A stretch of 64,000 nucleotides of DNA, taken from contig NC_079491.1 in assembly GCF_020520425.1 (NCBI RefSeq), positions 41,654,027 to 41,718,026 on the forward strand. Reading direction: 5' to 3'. Positions 12,541-24,722 of this stretch are shown here, one piece after another. The first letter of the stretch is position 1. Each line of letters opens with the position of its first letter. This DNA is from Spinacia oleracea. Taxonomy: Eukaryota > Streptophyta > Magnoliopsida > Caryophyllales > Amaranthaceae. The translations under genes were made by a program, and so were the position numbers. The notes below the pieces were generated by a model, which saw nothing but the letters and a program-made list of their open reading frames with translations, searched no databases and was not told the origin of the DNA.

Positions 12541-12565
12541 TCGGACTTATTGCCCCCCCCCCCCA

Positions 12566-12956
12566 GTTGAAGCTACCAATTTCCTGGCGCTTAAATAAGA
12601 AACCTCCTGTCCCAAAATCTTCCATGGAAGTAGAGTATCGCGTTGTTACGTACACAGTACATGATACTCTCTGGATTTGTTCCTTGTTAGCTGAGTTGGG
12701 AATCGTCATCCGCGCACCCGTGAATCTCTTTTGCGGTAATGTTTCTGCATCCTATCTTGCGGTGAATCTAGTTCAGCATGATCGTAGTAAACATATCTAA
12801 ATAGATTATCCTTTCGTTCGGGAGTGTGTTTCTCATGGTGATTTAGTTGTACGTTATGTCCCTAATGAGTTACAAATCGTTGACATTTTTACGAAAGGTT
12901 CGTCACGTCAGCGTTTTGAGTTTTTAATGTCCAATCTGCACGTGGTTCCCCCTGCA
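12566..12956 (+). pseudogene. Copia RNase H remnant
   Basis: The translation runs from PISWRLNKKPPVPKSSMEVE through NLVQHDRSKHI, a stop, then HGDLVVRYVP and VDIFTKG. This is the C-terminal RNase H and tail of Ty1/copia polyproteins. It resumes the reading interrupted at 7274, with a gap caused by the CACTA insertion and deletion. Confidence 0.8.
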
Positions 12957-12969
12957 TAGATCGAGGGGG

Positions 12970-13085
12970 TGTAATAGAGTGTACAAAGGGTATACTCGTA
13001 ATTGTACTATGTACGGTATTATTATATGTATGAGTCCAGGCACCCGTATTAGGGTAAGTCGTATCATTATCTTCACAATTTGTCA
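12970..13085 (+). repeat. 3' LTR of old copia element (approximate right edge)
   Basis: Begins TGTAATAGAG after the purine tract and shares CAGGCACC, GTATTAGGG and GTATCATTAT with 4533-4645. Confidence 0.6.
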
Positions 13086-13425
13086 ATATTGTGATGGATA
13101 TTGGGAACAATATTTTAGTTTCCTATCTTTTTACCTCATTCCCTTGGGTTGTCTAATTTGCGTCTTTTGAACCAGTGACACTATGTTTTATTCATGTTAT
13201 TATGAACTTAAACTTATCTATATATCTATCTATCTATATCACTATTATATAAGGGAATGTCTGAGACGGCGTAAAAATGTGAACTTCTTTTTATAACCTT
13301 CCCTTAATTTTATTTTATTTAAAATGAAAAAAAAAACAAGATCTCTATATTGTTGACCATAAAGTGATATTGGTAAAAAATGATTGCTCATAGATTCATT
13401 ATTAAAAAAGACCAAATTTATACAT

Positions 13426-16250
13426 TTATATATTATGTAAATATTTAAAAGGAGGGAGTCCAATATGAGTGGTTCCAATATGAACTTCAGCTTGTAAAGG
13501 ATTGTTCGTGATTCCTGCTGAAGCCCCTTCCTTTACTAACCCGTCAGACTTTAGGATATTCTCCCATACCCAACTCATACCTGCATTTTGGTTGTTCTTA
13601 TGCCAAGAACCATCCACCTAAATCTTCGTTGTTGAACCCTCGATGCTAGTAGGGTTTAAAATAGCTTTGAAAAAACCTGGTGGAACGTGTGGCTAAACTT
13701 CTGGTAGCTGAAGAAACTGCAGAGAAGTACCTTGGTTGCTAATAAAACTCTCATGCTTATCCAAAACATCCTTGAGAAAAGCAAACACGAAAGCCATTGC
13801 GGTTACTTCATTTCTGAAAACTCTATTGTTCCTACACAACCAAAGTTCCAATAAAGTACTAATGAAATAGATACTCCTGGCACTGTTTTTCCTATCTTGG
13901 CGTTGAAATATCCGGATATAGAACAGAAACCAATTCATGAAGGAAATAGTTCCATTTATTTCTGAATGGATTACAAGTAACACATCCCTCTAAACATGTT
14001 GAGCTAGCTTGCAAAAACGAAAAAAATGTGCTGAATATTCTCTTCTCCATTTGCACTAAAATCACAGTCAACCTCCATTTGGATTCCTCTAGACTGTAGG
14101 TTGCAATTCGTCGCAATTCCAATATGGAGAAGTTTCCAGAGAAATAACTTCTATTTTGGTGGAATCTTAAGAAACCAGAGATTCTTAAAGAAATCCGAGG
14201 GATCTCTGTTGTAGCTGACGAACAAATATTCCTTTTCTAACATAGCATAAGCAGACTTAACCGTAAACTTACTAGACTTATGATAGCTCCAGTAGAGGAA
14301 ATCTTCACGTTCCAGAGAAGGAAGTTCCATGCCCACAATTCGCGCGACGAGCGTCTTCAAACTTTAAACTGGATTTAACCCTGGCATGATTCCAACCAGA
14401 ACGTGAAGGTAAAATTTAATGGCTAACCTTCAGTTCCTAGCATTTCAGAGACAATCCTCTGATTTAAACACCGGAACCTTCCCTAGAACCCATCTATCCT
14501 TCCATGCCACAACCCGATGACCATTACCAATTTTCCAGTCACACCTTGTAAGGAGTAAATTACTGGTCCTGCAAATTCCTCGCATACCCCAAGAGAAACT
14601 TTTCCCTTCAACCCTAGCAGGTAACCTTGTTTGTAGAGGAATTGGGAATTTCCTCCCACAAACCCCTGCTAACATACATTGTGGATTGTTGAATACGCCA
14701 AGTTTGTTTCATTAACATAGCCTTGTTTAAAGAAGTCATTTCCCTTATTCCTAATCCTTCTAGGACTTTAGGAAGTTGAATTGTATTTTTGTTAACCCAA
14801 TGCATTCCTGAATTACCTTTATAAGCCCAGAAGAATTTTGCTAACATTGAATCTACTTTAGTCACAATCGAAGCAGGGAATTCCATGCAGGATAGAAACA
14901 CGAAAAGCCATATCAATGAGCACTGTATTTATTAAGATTAGCTTCTAAGATTGAAAAAGAGAAACTGAGTTCCAGGAACTAATCTTAATAGCAATCTTGT
15001 CAACTGTGAATTTGGAAATTTGAGTGATTAGGACCTACCAAATCAATTGGAACTCCCAAATGAGTTGACAACCAGGTACTAAATCCATATGAAGTTTACC
15101 TTCGAATTTTTGCCTCATCTCTAAAGATGTATTTGGGCTAACTTTGAAATGAGATTTCTGCTGGTTTAGTTGATGGCCCGATATTGCACAAAACCTAACA
15201 ATGATATTTTTAACCTGAATACAACTTTTTTCAGTTGCCTTGAAAAACAAAAGAGCATCTTCGGCAAAGAACAGGTGGGACACTTGAGTGCAACCCTTTG
15301 TGATATTAGTCCCTCGAAATAGATTAAGATCATTTCCCATTTGTAGCATACGAGACAAAATATCCATGCAGAACATAAACGGAAACGGAGATAAAGGATC
15401 TCCCTGGCGTATATCACAATTTGGTTTAAATTTTTCCGACGTATCTCCGTTTATGAGCACTTTGTAAGAAATTGTTGAAATACACTAATATATGTATCAA
15501 TTGGATCCAATGGCAAGGAAAACCATAAAACCTTAAAACTTTCATGAGAAATATCCAATGAACCTTATAATAAGCTTTTCTCATATCGATCTTAACTGTC
15601 GCAAGGTATCTAGAACCTTTATGTCGATGATTAATCTTATCAATAATCTCATGAATGATCAGAATATTATCTGTCATGAATCTTCCCAAAAAGAAAGTGT
15701 GTTGTGCCGGGGAAATTATAAAAGGTACTACGGAATTCATTCTTATAACCATATATTTTGAGGCACATCTATAAATTGTATTGCAAAGTCTGATTAGTCT
15801 CAAATGCCCTACTTCTTCCCGAAAATCTTGTTTTGGAATCATAACCAAAATTGAGTGATTCCATTCTTTTAATAGGTAACTAGAAGTAAAGAAACTCTTA
15901 ATTGCATCACAGACAAATCTCCTTACCATATCCCAATGGAGTTTGAAAAAAGTCGTTGTAAAACCGTCTAGACCCGAGGATTTAGAGTTATCTATAGCAA
16001 ACATCGCAGACCTTATATCGCCATCCATAAAAGGTCTGTCAAGCATAGTAGCCTGCTCCTGTGAGATTTGAGGAAGAATTAGCTCTCGGATTACCATGTT
16101 GAGGTCGTCATTGTAAACTATTTCATCATTCGAATGAAAGATGTCATATAAAGATTCAACCAGAAGACCCTTAACTTGATCTTGGCCCTCAACCCATTCA
16201 CCTTCTTGATTTCTGAGAGTAAAGATCTCATTCTTTTTTTGTCTCATTTT
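13426..16250 (-). pseudogene. LINE reverse transcriptase, zf-RVT and RNase H, decayed
   Basis: On the minus strand the order is typical of plant non-LTR elements. The RT fingers and palm (about 16250-15480) contain SSGLDGFTTTFFKLHW and KIDMRKAYYKVHW. A second RT part (15460-15035) contains IRQGDPLSPFPF and a catalytic FAEDALLFF where YADD or FADD is usual. The RT thumb region (14916-14600) reads WVNKNTIQLPKVLEGLGIR. The zinc-binding RT domain is spread over 14675-13890, and an RNase H-like piece with VDGSW lies near 13617. At least four frame breaks separate these. Endonuclease and ORF1 are absent, so the copy is 5'-truncated. Confidence 0.85.
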
Positions 16251-16259
16251 AACCTAAGT

Positions 16260-17699
16260 GTACATCAACGATGTCGGGATATCTCCATCCTTTATCCAAC
16301 GCTCTTTCAAACGTTGTTTCCAGAAGTTAACCTTTAAGGAAGCCTGCGAAAAATGCTTGATCAACTTTATCAATATAAATCCTTGCCTCACTTAAATTTT
16401 CCACCAAAGACCCCTCAATGTATGGAAAGACTTTCATTCATTTCCCTCCAATTAACTCCCCATAATTTCTTATTAAGCAGACACCATCTAATAAACCAAT
16501 TTTTTACTAGACATTCTATGTGTATTTATACTACATTATTTTAAAATATATGCAACAATTTGACTTTTGTGTCTACCAATGCTTAACTTTTTTACCCAGT
16601 ATCTCTAATCATATATGGTAAAAATTAAAAAAAAATTAAGTTGATAAATTTAAATTTATTTTGAGAGTAATCTAACAACTATTTATACAATACCACTAGT
16701 ATTAGGTGTATTAATTTTTGAGGTAAAGTTAAGTTCCTTTCTATTCTACTTATTTTGTCTGAACGTATTTGATTTTATCTTATCTGAACTTATCTGAACT
16801 TGTTTGAACTTATTTGAATCTTATTTTATTTTATCTGAACTTAGGCTACGTTTTGTTTGACTTATTTTTTAAAAAGTAAGTTCATGTAAGATATGGAAAG
16901 AAAAAAATTGATTTTTTTATATATTTTCACACACAATAAGTTTATTTCAGATAAATAAGTTTAATAAAGTTTAAATAAATTTAGATAAAAAAGATAAGTT
17001 AAGTTATTCCGTAATCTCATATTCTTATTTAAAGGTAAACTTGGGGAATTTTTTTTGTTTGAAGGTAAAATCTATTCATTAATAAAAAGTCACACGACAT
17101 CTATAATAGAAAGAGATTCAACAAATACATAAGAAATTGAATCAAAAGAGGTATTCCTTTATGAAAACTACCATCGTTAGGAAGATCTTGTACTGTGGAA
17201 TATCTCTTGCATATATCGCTGAAATGAACAATTTTTTCGGAGTGACGGTCAAACGATTTTTTTGTAGCCATGAGAACAATTTCCATCGGATTCATCTAAG
17301 TCAATTCAAAATTTTGATAATTATTCCGAGATTAACTTAGATTTATTATACACCATATGTGATATACTGATATGTGTATGAAAAATACGTTCAGGCAGAA
17401 TAAAGTCGATAATTGCAAAAGGTAGGGCCGGAGAGGGGTGAATGTTAAAATGACCCAACTGCCAGGCATTCACACAATAAGTGCTACCCGAGTTTGTCCA
17501 AGTTGTGTACTCACTATTCTACACCAAACATTAATTAAAATGTAATTAGCGTACTTTTCAAAAATAACAACGATATATTAGCTCATCATTTGCATATCAC
17601 ATGAAAGAAAAACAAATTTCCGTTCAATAGTAGACATATCTTCCGTCCATGTCACTGTGCCATTTTGTATAACAAAAGGGTCTTTTTTTTTTTTTTTTT
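16260..17699. other. AT-rich spacer with TGAACTTAT repeats
   Basis: No coding region. From 16750 to 16860 the word TGAACTTAT or close variants recurs, and inverted forms (AGTTCA, TTCAGATAAATAAG) occur at 16880-17000. This resembles a decayed MITE. Confidence 0.4.
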
Positions 17700-18415
17700 T
17701 TTAAGTGGAGCGCTAAAAGCCGCCCCATATTATTACTCATAACCGCCTCATTATTTTCCCTTATTTTAGAAACTTATGCATTTTTAGCTTGAACCATGGT
17801 ACAGACTTGTGAATTTTAAGCTTGTACCATGGTACATGCTTATGAGTTTTTAGCTTCGGCCATGGTATTGACTTATGCAATTTAAGCTTGTACCATGGAA
17901 GGAGCTTAAAATTCATAAGCCCGTACCATGGAAGGAGATAAAAATTCATAAGTCTCTATTTTTTTTTCCGATTACATTAAATCAAATGCAACAACAAATC
18001 AAAATCTTAAGTAATATAGACTTATGAATATTTATCTTGTACCATGGTACAAGCTTATAAATTTTTAGCTCCTTCCATGGTACAAGCTTAAACTGCATAA
18101 GTCAATACCATGGTCGAAGCTAAAAACTCATAAGTCTGTACCATGGTACAAGCTTAAAATTCATAAGCTTGTACCATGATACAAGCTAAAAATGCATAAG
18201 TTTCTAAAAAAATCCAGACAAAAAAAAAATCTTGTGAAAACTCGGTCATTTTGTCGCCTACAACGTGATGGTAGTTGCCGGTGATGGTGGCCGGAGGTGG
18301 TGGCCGGCGGTGGTGGTTAGATTTGGGGCGGGTATATAGGTAAATAAAGAAGGGTATATGGGTAAATGAGTAGGGAGGTTTTGAGTAATATGGGGCGGTA
18401 AATAGTAAGCCCATT
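17700..18415. mobile_element. Foldback / MITE with CCATGG-centred units
   Basis: The outer arms share CCGCCCCATATTA on the left (17720) with TAATATGGGGCGG on the right (18386-18398). The inner arms, 17768-17960 and about 18010-18205, are near-complete reverse complements. Each is itself built of about five units in which a palindrome around CCATGG (for example GTACCATGGTAC) is flanked by AAGCTT and CATAAG. The spacer is about 50 bp. There is no coding frame beyond a repeat shadow. Likely a non-autonomous DNA transposon able to form a long hairpin; the superfamily was not determined. Confidence 0.65.
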
Positions 18416-19718
18416 TTTTATTCGACCCTCTTTTTATCCGTTTCCTTTTTTTTTTTTTTTTTTTTTGTTGTTGTTGTCTTGGCCCTCTTAAATTTTTCAA
18501 TTTTATTTTTGGACCTATTCGAAATATTTATACTTCCTTCTTTTCTTTTCTTATTCATACCGTTAGCACAAAAATGAAGAAATATTGCAAATATCAAAAT
18601 TACCATATGATAACAAACAAAAGAGATAGAAAATGTTATGTATATAGTATGTAACCATGGTAAATGGTATCTATCTATCTATATAATAATATACTAAAAG
18701 AGAGGAACAATGTGGTGATGACAAATGTCACTCATTGATTGACCTCTCTTTTAATATTAATTAATTAATATATAATTATTTTTGTCATATTTAACTTATT
18801 GTATTTTAGGTAACAATAACTAATATGGAAAAATAGATAAATAATTAAAATATTCATCAATATTTTTACTAACTTATATAGAGAATTTCCTATATATGTA
18901 TACATAATCAAATTCTGCACATAATCTAATTCAAACATACATCGCATATGTTAGGTTAAGTATTTGAAATTTTTACGTTTTATAACAACCAATATATGAC
19001 ATAGAAATTAGTCACTTATAACAAAAACTACCGTATAATCTATTTAGCTTATGTACTAACCCGAAGTTTACCATTTATACGTTTGGCCTAAATAGTTAAC
19101 CGGTATTTGCCTGTTATTCTAGGTTTCATACGTAGTCTATAAATAAATGGCCAGTTAGCCAATAAAATTGATTCATCACCAGTTAATAATAGATTTGAGA
19201 TATTTACACACACCATTTAACATTAAGATATATTGTTAAAACCTTATATTTGACACACTTTCCGGAGATATTAAGTTTTAACAAGTGTAATATATATAGA
19301 ATCGTAGTGCATACGGACTGTAATTTAAACATCTTACCTAAAATAATTAAGTTTTTTTTAAAAAAACTGGTAAAAGTTAAAGATAAGATTTTGAACTCTC
19401 ATATATTATACATTTGTCAAGACACTAGCTACAAATCTGACAAGCATCCTACAATAAAATAATTAAAATATTTCATAATATTTTTGCGTAAAACCTTCTA
19501 ATTACTTAGGGTAATAATCGATTATTATATGAAACTACATTATATCCCGTACACGCACATATATTCTAAAATTATTATTTGATCGGTCATGTTGTTTACT
19601 CCGTATAAAATATTTCTCCCCCTAAAACTAATGTATGATTTATAAATCTTGAACTTACATACTAATTCAATCATCTAATATGAAATTTGAGAAACAATTT
19701 CAATAATTTTTTCGTTTA

Positions 19719-19832
<114 letters not shown>

Positions 19833-21367
19833 CATTTGGTGGGTAATATATTAACATTATAATCCACTGAATGCAATTTTTGATAACCCATACTCCGTAT
19901 AGAAAATATTATAATATTTGAACTTGTACTATCAAATCAATTATTATAATATTATCAACTGTTTAAAATTTTGTGTCATATAATAAAAAAGGATATGTAT
20001 AAAAACGTTAACTCTTGATTTAACATATTTAACAAGGTTGTCTCAAACATATTTTAGGCTCCATGTTAAATAACAAAATGAGGCCTTGGCCTTATACTTT
20101 TATGCTCTAGCCTATACTTTTTATTTTTATTCAATTTTTTTTTTCACGTTCTCATTATCGTAATATTTTTACACGAATCAGACATAATCATTTATTCCCT
20201 CACATAGAGTATTATTGAAGTATTAAGGGCATGTTGATTACTTTTGACTAATATATCGTAATCAACTATTTCTAATATCATAAGTTCAAGATGATTAAGT
20301 TTCCTTATTATGTTTGCAACAACAAAACTATTTTTTAATATGTTAATATAAAATATTACATTATCATTTACTCTGTAACGTATATATAAATTTCGTACAA
20401 AATTAACATTTTGATATGTAGACTATGCATCACACTTGATGATGGGCGAGTTTGGATTTTAGATAAGGCTGACGGCGAAGATAAACGTGAATGATTGACT
20501 AATATTGACTAATAAATATAGATTTGGTGTTGGTGAACCAGTAAAGGATAACATGCCCACCTTGGTGGTGGAGCGAGTTTACATTTCCTGGATTTAGACC
20601 ACTCACCCAATCCTAATTATGCATGTCACTTTTAAATATTTTATTAATATTATACCTAATACAATTAATTTTAATAATGAAGTTATGGCAATATATTTAA
20701 AAGTTAGGTAAAGGAAAGATGACTTATTCACCAAATATAGGGATGTCACTATGTCAGGTTGTCACTAGAGATGGGTTTTTTGGAGATCCTTCTCGCATCC
20801 TCTCCAAGTGGGGGGAGGGGGGGGGGGGGGGATGAAGGAAATTTTGGTGGGTGATGGGGTTAAAAATGTATCCGCCACGGGTAACGGGGCGATTGATTTT
20901 GGATAATACCCGCCCGCCCGCATCGCTTATCTTTCATCTAATTGATTATGAATATATCAACATTTTTTTGTTACTACTAACGTACATATTATAATGTTTA
21001 TTTATTTATTCATTGAATCTAATCAGACAAGAATTATCGAAGACGCCAGAACATAGTTTTACAATTTAAAACTCTTTTAACCAAACAAAAAGTGTTGACT
21101 CTAGGGATGAGTTTACATAGGTGGGTAATGGAGCGTGCATGAATTATTTTATTTTATACCCAACCTCTCGAGACGGGGATTGGGAGGGGTGGGTAGGCGT
21201 TAAATGATCGAATAATGAGGTAAATGAGACAAGTATTAAGTGTGTACGACAACCGAAAGGAAGGGTGGATGAGATAACTTAATGCTTGACAGGGGGTGAT
21301 TACTTAATGCTTGACAGATGATGGAAATAATTTTGTCCATTTACCATTATTTGTTTAATTTTTTTTA

Positions 21368-21691
21368 ATAAATAAGAAACTGAAAGGCTCAATAACAAAT
21401 TAATCCGTGAATGTTTTAAGTAGGAGAATACCTATAAGAAATATTTTAGTGATAATTGTCTACCAGATTTTCATATAAATTTATATTTAGATTATAAATC
21501 GTGCATCGCACGGGTACTATAATAGTTTCACCTAATAAATAAGACACTGAATGAGCAATAACAAGTTTATCCATAGTTAATTTTAATTAGGAGAGTATCT
21601 GTAAGCTTTATTTTGATGAAAGTTGTCTACCAGATTTCATGTAATTTTATATTTATATTATAAATCGTGCATCGTACGGGTACTATACTAG
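21368..21691 (+). repeat. Tandemly duplicated Helitron 3' terminus
   Basis: Two diverged copies of about 155-160 bp (21368-21525 and 21530-21691) share ATAAATAAGA, GTCTACCAGATTT and ATTATAAATCGTGCATCG. Each ends in a hairpin and GGTACTATA. The inner copy ends ATAATAG and the outer ends ATACTAG, so only the outer one keeps a canonical CTAG. Confidence 0.65.
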
Positions 21692-21844
21692 TTTGTGACT
21701 AAGAGTAAAGCGATTATTTTGTGTATGAATACACCAAAAAACATGTGAAAACATACCATAAAAAATGGTTTAAATATTTGCAACTTCTATAATAGAAAAA
21801 TGGCGCAAGTAAAAAATCGGAGGAAGTATATTTTATAATTTGTT

Positions 21845-22285
21845 GAACTAATTCTCGAAAAGTGGGCCCGCTTGAATTCCATGTTCTAGATAATTGATGT
21901 TGGTTAGATAATCCATTAGGTTAAGACCCTTTAATTGCCATGGGGTCTTTGGTAGGACCGTTGGCTGGTTGTCTTGTGCCTTACCGAAGAACGTTATGCC
22001 GATTGCTTTGTTGTCTTTGCCAGGGCCGAACTGGTCTATTTCCCCTTCCTCATCGTTGATGATGCGCCATGGTTTACAACATATCAAACTTTTCCCCTAA
22101 TCTAGTGGAGCTGGAGGATGATTTGTGAAGTCCTCACACTTGACAATTGGATTTTTTCCAAAGTGTTTAAGGAGGGAGATTTCCCTGGCTTTTACCTGTT
22201 CCTGAAGAGATCGCTCTTGATATTCCTTTGAGATATCTTTGGCTAAATGGTGATTGATATATTTTCCAGATATGAGGAATCCCAT
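21845..22285 (-). pseudogene. Unrecognised coding remnant, downstream part
   Basis: Two open stretches (22285-22097 and 22087-21848) are in the same frame, separated by one TAG. One contains KAREISLLKHFGKNPIVKC and the other TPWQLKGLNLMDYLTN. I recognise no domain. It probably belongs with the frame at 22722-23365 as pieces of one former gene or of an old virus-like or retroelement gene. Confidence 0.3.
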
Positions 22286-22721
22286 TGGATTTCCAGAAAT
22301 CTGTCATCATTGAGGGGATCGGGAATAAGATAATTATGTTTTACTCATTTCCTCCATGGGTTCTACGTTTAAGTTGAAGATAGATGGATCCCCTTTTCTG
22401 ATTATTTTAATATTTATAGAATTTTAAGCATCCTGAAATTTAAATTCTTTTTTCCGATTGAGTGGACTGATATTTTTCGAATTATGAGGTTATAAACCTC
22501 CACTTTACGATTGAGTGAGGTGGTTTATTTGAACGGGATTTTATGATATATCCCACGATTCATGGGTTCTTGTATTTGACCCAGGTCGTGCAGTTATGTT
22601 TAAGTTCATGAGTGTACTATTTAAAGTTTGCACAAGAGTTTGAACGTTAATTTCATTATCACTAGTTGGTTTACACCAATTGAAAGGGATAAAGAGAAGT
22701 ACAAAGATAAACAAAATAGGT

Positions 22722-23365
22722 TTAATCTTTTAATGATGGAGCTTGCCTAGGACTTTCACTATCCTCCCGGTAGAAATTGTTAGCGAAGATGGCCTTTGAC
22801 GCCTCGAACTCAGCATCATAATCGTCATATTTGTCATCGATGTCTTCAAGTAGGAAGCATGGATGGGGATAACCGTTTTCCACAACGTCATTCCAGAGTT
22901 GGCAAGCACATTTGTACTTTAGCAGGGTGAGCACTTCTCTTTCTTCCTTGAACTAGGTGATTTCATGGCAAGAGAAGCGTACCATCCGGAGCCTTCGAAT
23001 ATATTCTCGATCCAAGTTGGGATGGAGATATTTTGGTATGATATCTCTCCCCCAAGCTTTGCAGACTAAAGCAACGCTAACATATATTGGCTGGTCCAAC
23101 TTGTCCCAGATTAGGCTCACCGAGTTAAGTACTGTACCAACTTGTGTGGCGTGGGCTCTCCCTGGGATATGAGGAGTTACTTGTATTTCATGTTCCTCCT
23201 TGAACATATTCTTGTGGTCTCTATCGAAATGGCTCATGGCGATTCAATCCCTAACCGTCTTATGCATAACTGCGATATCCACTTTGAAGTGATGGTTGTA
23301 ACAATCATGTGGGAAGGTGTCATCTTCGTGAATGACGATTGTAGGGGGATAAAAAAAGACATCCC
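22722..23365 (-). pseudogene. Unrecognised coding remnant, upstream part
   Basis: The frame 23237-22722 has one internal TAG near 22952. It can be followed upstream, past a TGA near 23247, to about 23365. The text has a protein-like composition, for example SVALVCKAWGRDIIPKYL, and an acidic C-terminal part. No family was recognised. The frame keeps register across all stops, which suggests a real former gene rather than chance. Confidence 0.35.
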
Positions 23366-23494
23366 TTTCCCCTCTTGTATATTCCGGACTTAGGAAAAAA
23401 GATCATTTTGTAATGTAAGTTTTATTGGTTTAAAGAAATTCGCATGAAAATCACTAAACGCATCAAACATAGAAATTTTTATCGTAAAGCGCGA

Positions 23495-24140
23495 CAGGCA
23501 AGAATTGAATTGATTTTTACAATCCAACCCCCAAAGGGAGCCAACTACAAGAATCGCGGCTAGTGACATTAAGTGGTTTTTTTAACATTAAAACATCGAA
23601 ATTCAAGGGAATGGTCCCCTTACGGCTTAGAACATTGAATTCGATGGAGTCGTCACCAAACATTTAAGGGTCAATTTGGAATGACCATGACTCCAGGATA
23701 AGGCAAGTAATTGAAAACCGAATAGAGATATGGATTCGGGAATGAGACACTTATTTAGAAATTATTTTTCATGGTATTATTTAATAAAAGGATAATTTTC
23801 ATATACAAAATCCTAGCATGATACTACTTTAGGCGGGTTTGCATATGCTTATTAGAACATTGAATTTACTAAGTTGGTGATCGCTTCTCTTTAATCAAAT
23901 TAATGGGAACTTAGGACGGTTTATCCAAAAATTATCTTGTTAAGCATGATCTAATTTTTTTGATTGCCGTATTTAGCATGTGAGGTGATGAAAGCAATGT
24001 ACAAGTTCAAAAGAAAATATACACCACCTAGAAGGACGGTGTAATAAATTGAATGAATTGTAAAGGTGCAAGAACTGAAATAAGAGATTAATCGAAATTT
24101 CATGATTAATTGAAAGGTGCTAATTTAGAGACTTGAAATT
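23495..24140. repeat. LTR-like fragment, copy 1
   Basis: It shares AATCCAACCCCCAA, CTTACGGCTTAGAACATTGAA-type text and ATGGAGTCG(T/C)CACCAAAC with 26905-27120. The wording is reminiscent of Tat-type LTRs (phrases such as GGGACCTAGCATGATA), but more decayed. Limits are uncertain. Confidence 0.45.
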
Positions 24141-24722
24141 CAAAGGGAAAAAGAATGATCAAGTGTGACACCTTTTCCCCAGAATGCTACCAAAAATTGT
24201 ATCAATCTAACTTTAGAGCGATGTTGCTCACTAAAAAGTATCATCGATTTTGAACTTCAAATTAGAAATTGAAGTTGGAAATTGAACTTGAAATTTAGAA
24301 CTTGAATATGAACTTGAAATTAGGAGGCTTGATGTTCAAAAGAAAGGATGATTCAAGCATAAAAAATTCATAACTTTGATGTGCTCCAAACGTTGAAAAT
24401 GTTCTAGTTTAAAGAAAGTTTTCTCTTCTTTAAACATCCTTGAACTAGAAAACTTGAACATGAAGGTTTGTGTTCACGAATTCTAGTTTGAAGAAGGGTT
24501 TGCATATCTTCAAAATCCTTGAAAATTTGAAATATTGGAGTTTGGAAAATTGTATGATGATTGTTGTAAAAAGAATTTTCAAGAATGAAATCTCATTTAC
24601 TAATCATATTTTTGAAAATAGTTTTTGTAAAATTATAACTTGAAATCGTAAGAAAAATTTGAAAGATCATTTGGAGGAAACATTCAAGTGTGACGTTCCT
24701 CCAAAGATTACTCCTAAGATTA

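Larger units (their letters stand above)
7275..12552. mobile_element. CACTA-type element carrying host gene fragments, 3' end lost
   Basis: It starts at CACTAGTAGAAAAAA, a typical CACTA terminus, directly inside copia reverse transcriptase. Subterminal motifs such as TTGTTGAAGC and GCTTCAATAG (7300-7500) follow. At the other side, palindromic GCAGCGAACA / TGTTCGCTGC units (12265-12540) are the expected subterminal repeats. The matching end TAGTG is missing: the copy stops at a C run at 12553-12564. No transposase was found, so it is non-autonomous. Its interior holds fragments of three host genes and a solo LTR. The mirror-image terminus at 28975-29276 belongs to a separate copy of the same family. 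Confidence 0.7.
4533..13085 (+). mobile_element. Old Ty1/copia element, interrupted by a CACTA insertion
   Basis: Related terminal sequences at about 4533-4645 and 12970-13085 share TGTAATAG at the start and, further in, TATTATTATA, CAGGCACC and GTATTAGGG. Between them, copia-type integrase, reverse transcriptase and RNase H pieces appear in the correct plus-strand order. The frame is broken many times. The coding sequence stops at 7274 exactly where a CACTA terminus begins and resumes near 12566 within RNase H, so roughly the second half of the reverse transcriptase and the early RNase H are missing. A purine tract GATCGAGGGGG just before the right LTR is a plausible polypurine tract. Confidence 0.8.

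Noticed and set aside
17761..17949. Repeat protein with PWYKLK units
   Set aside because: Shadow of the CCATGG units in the foldback element.
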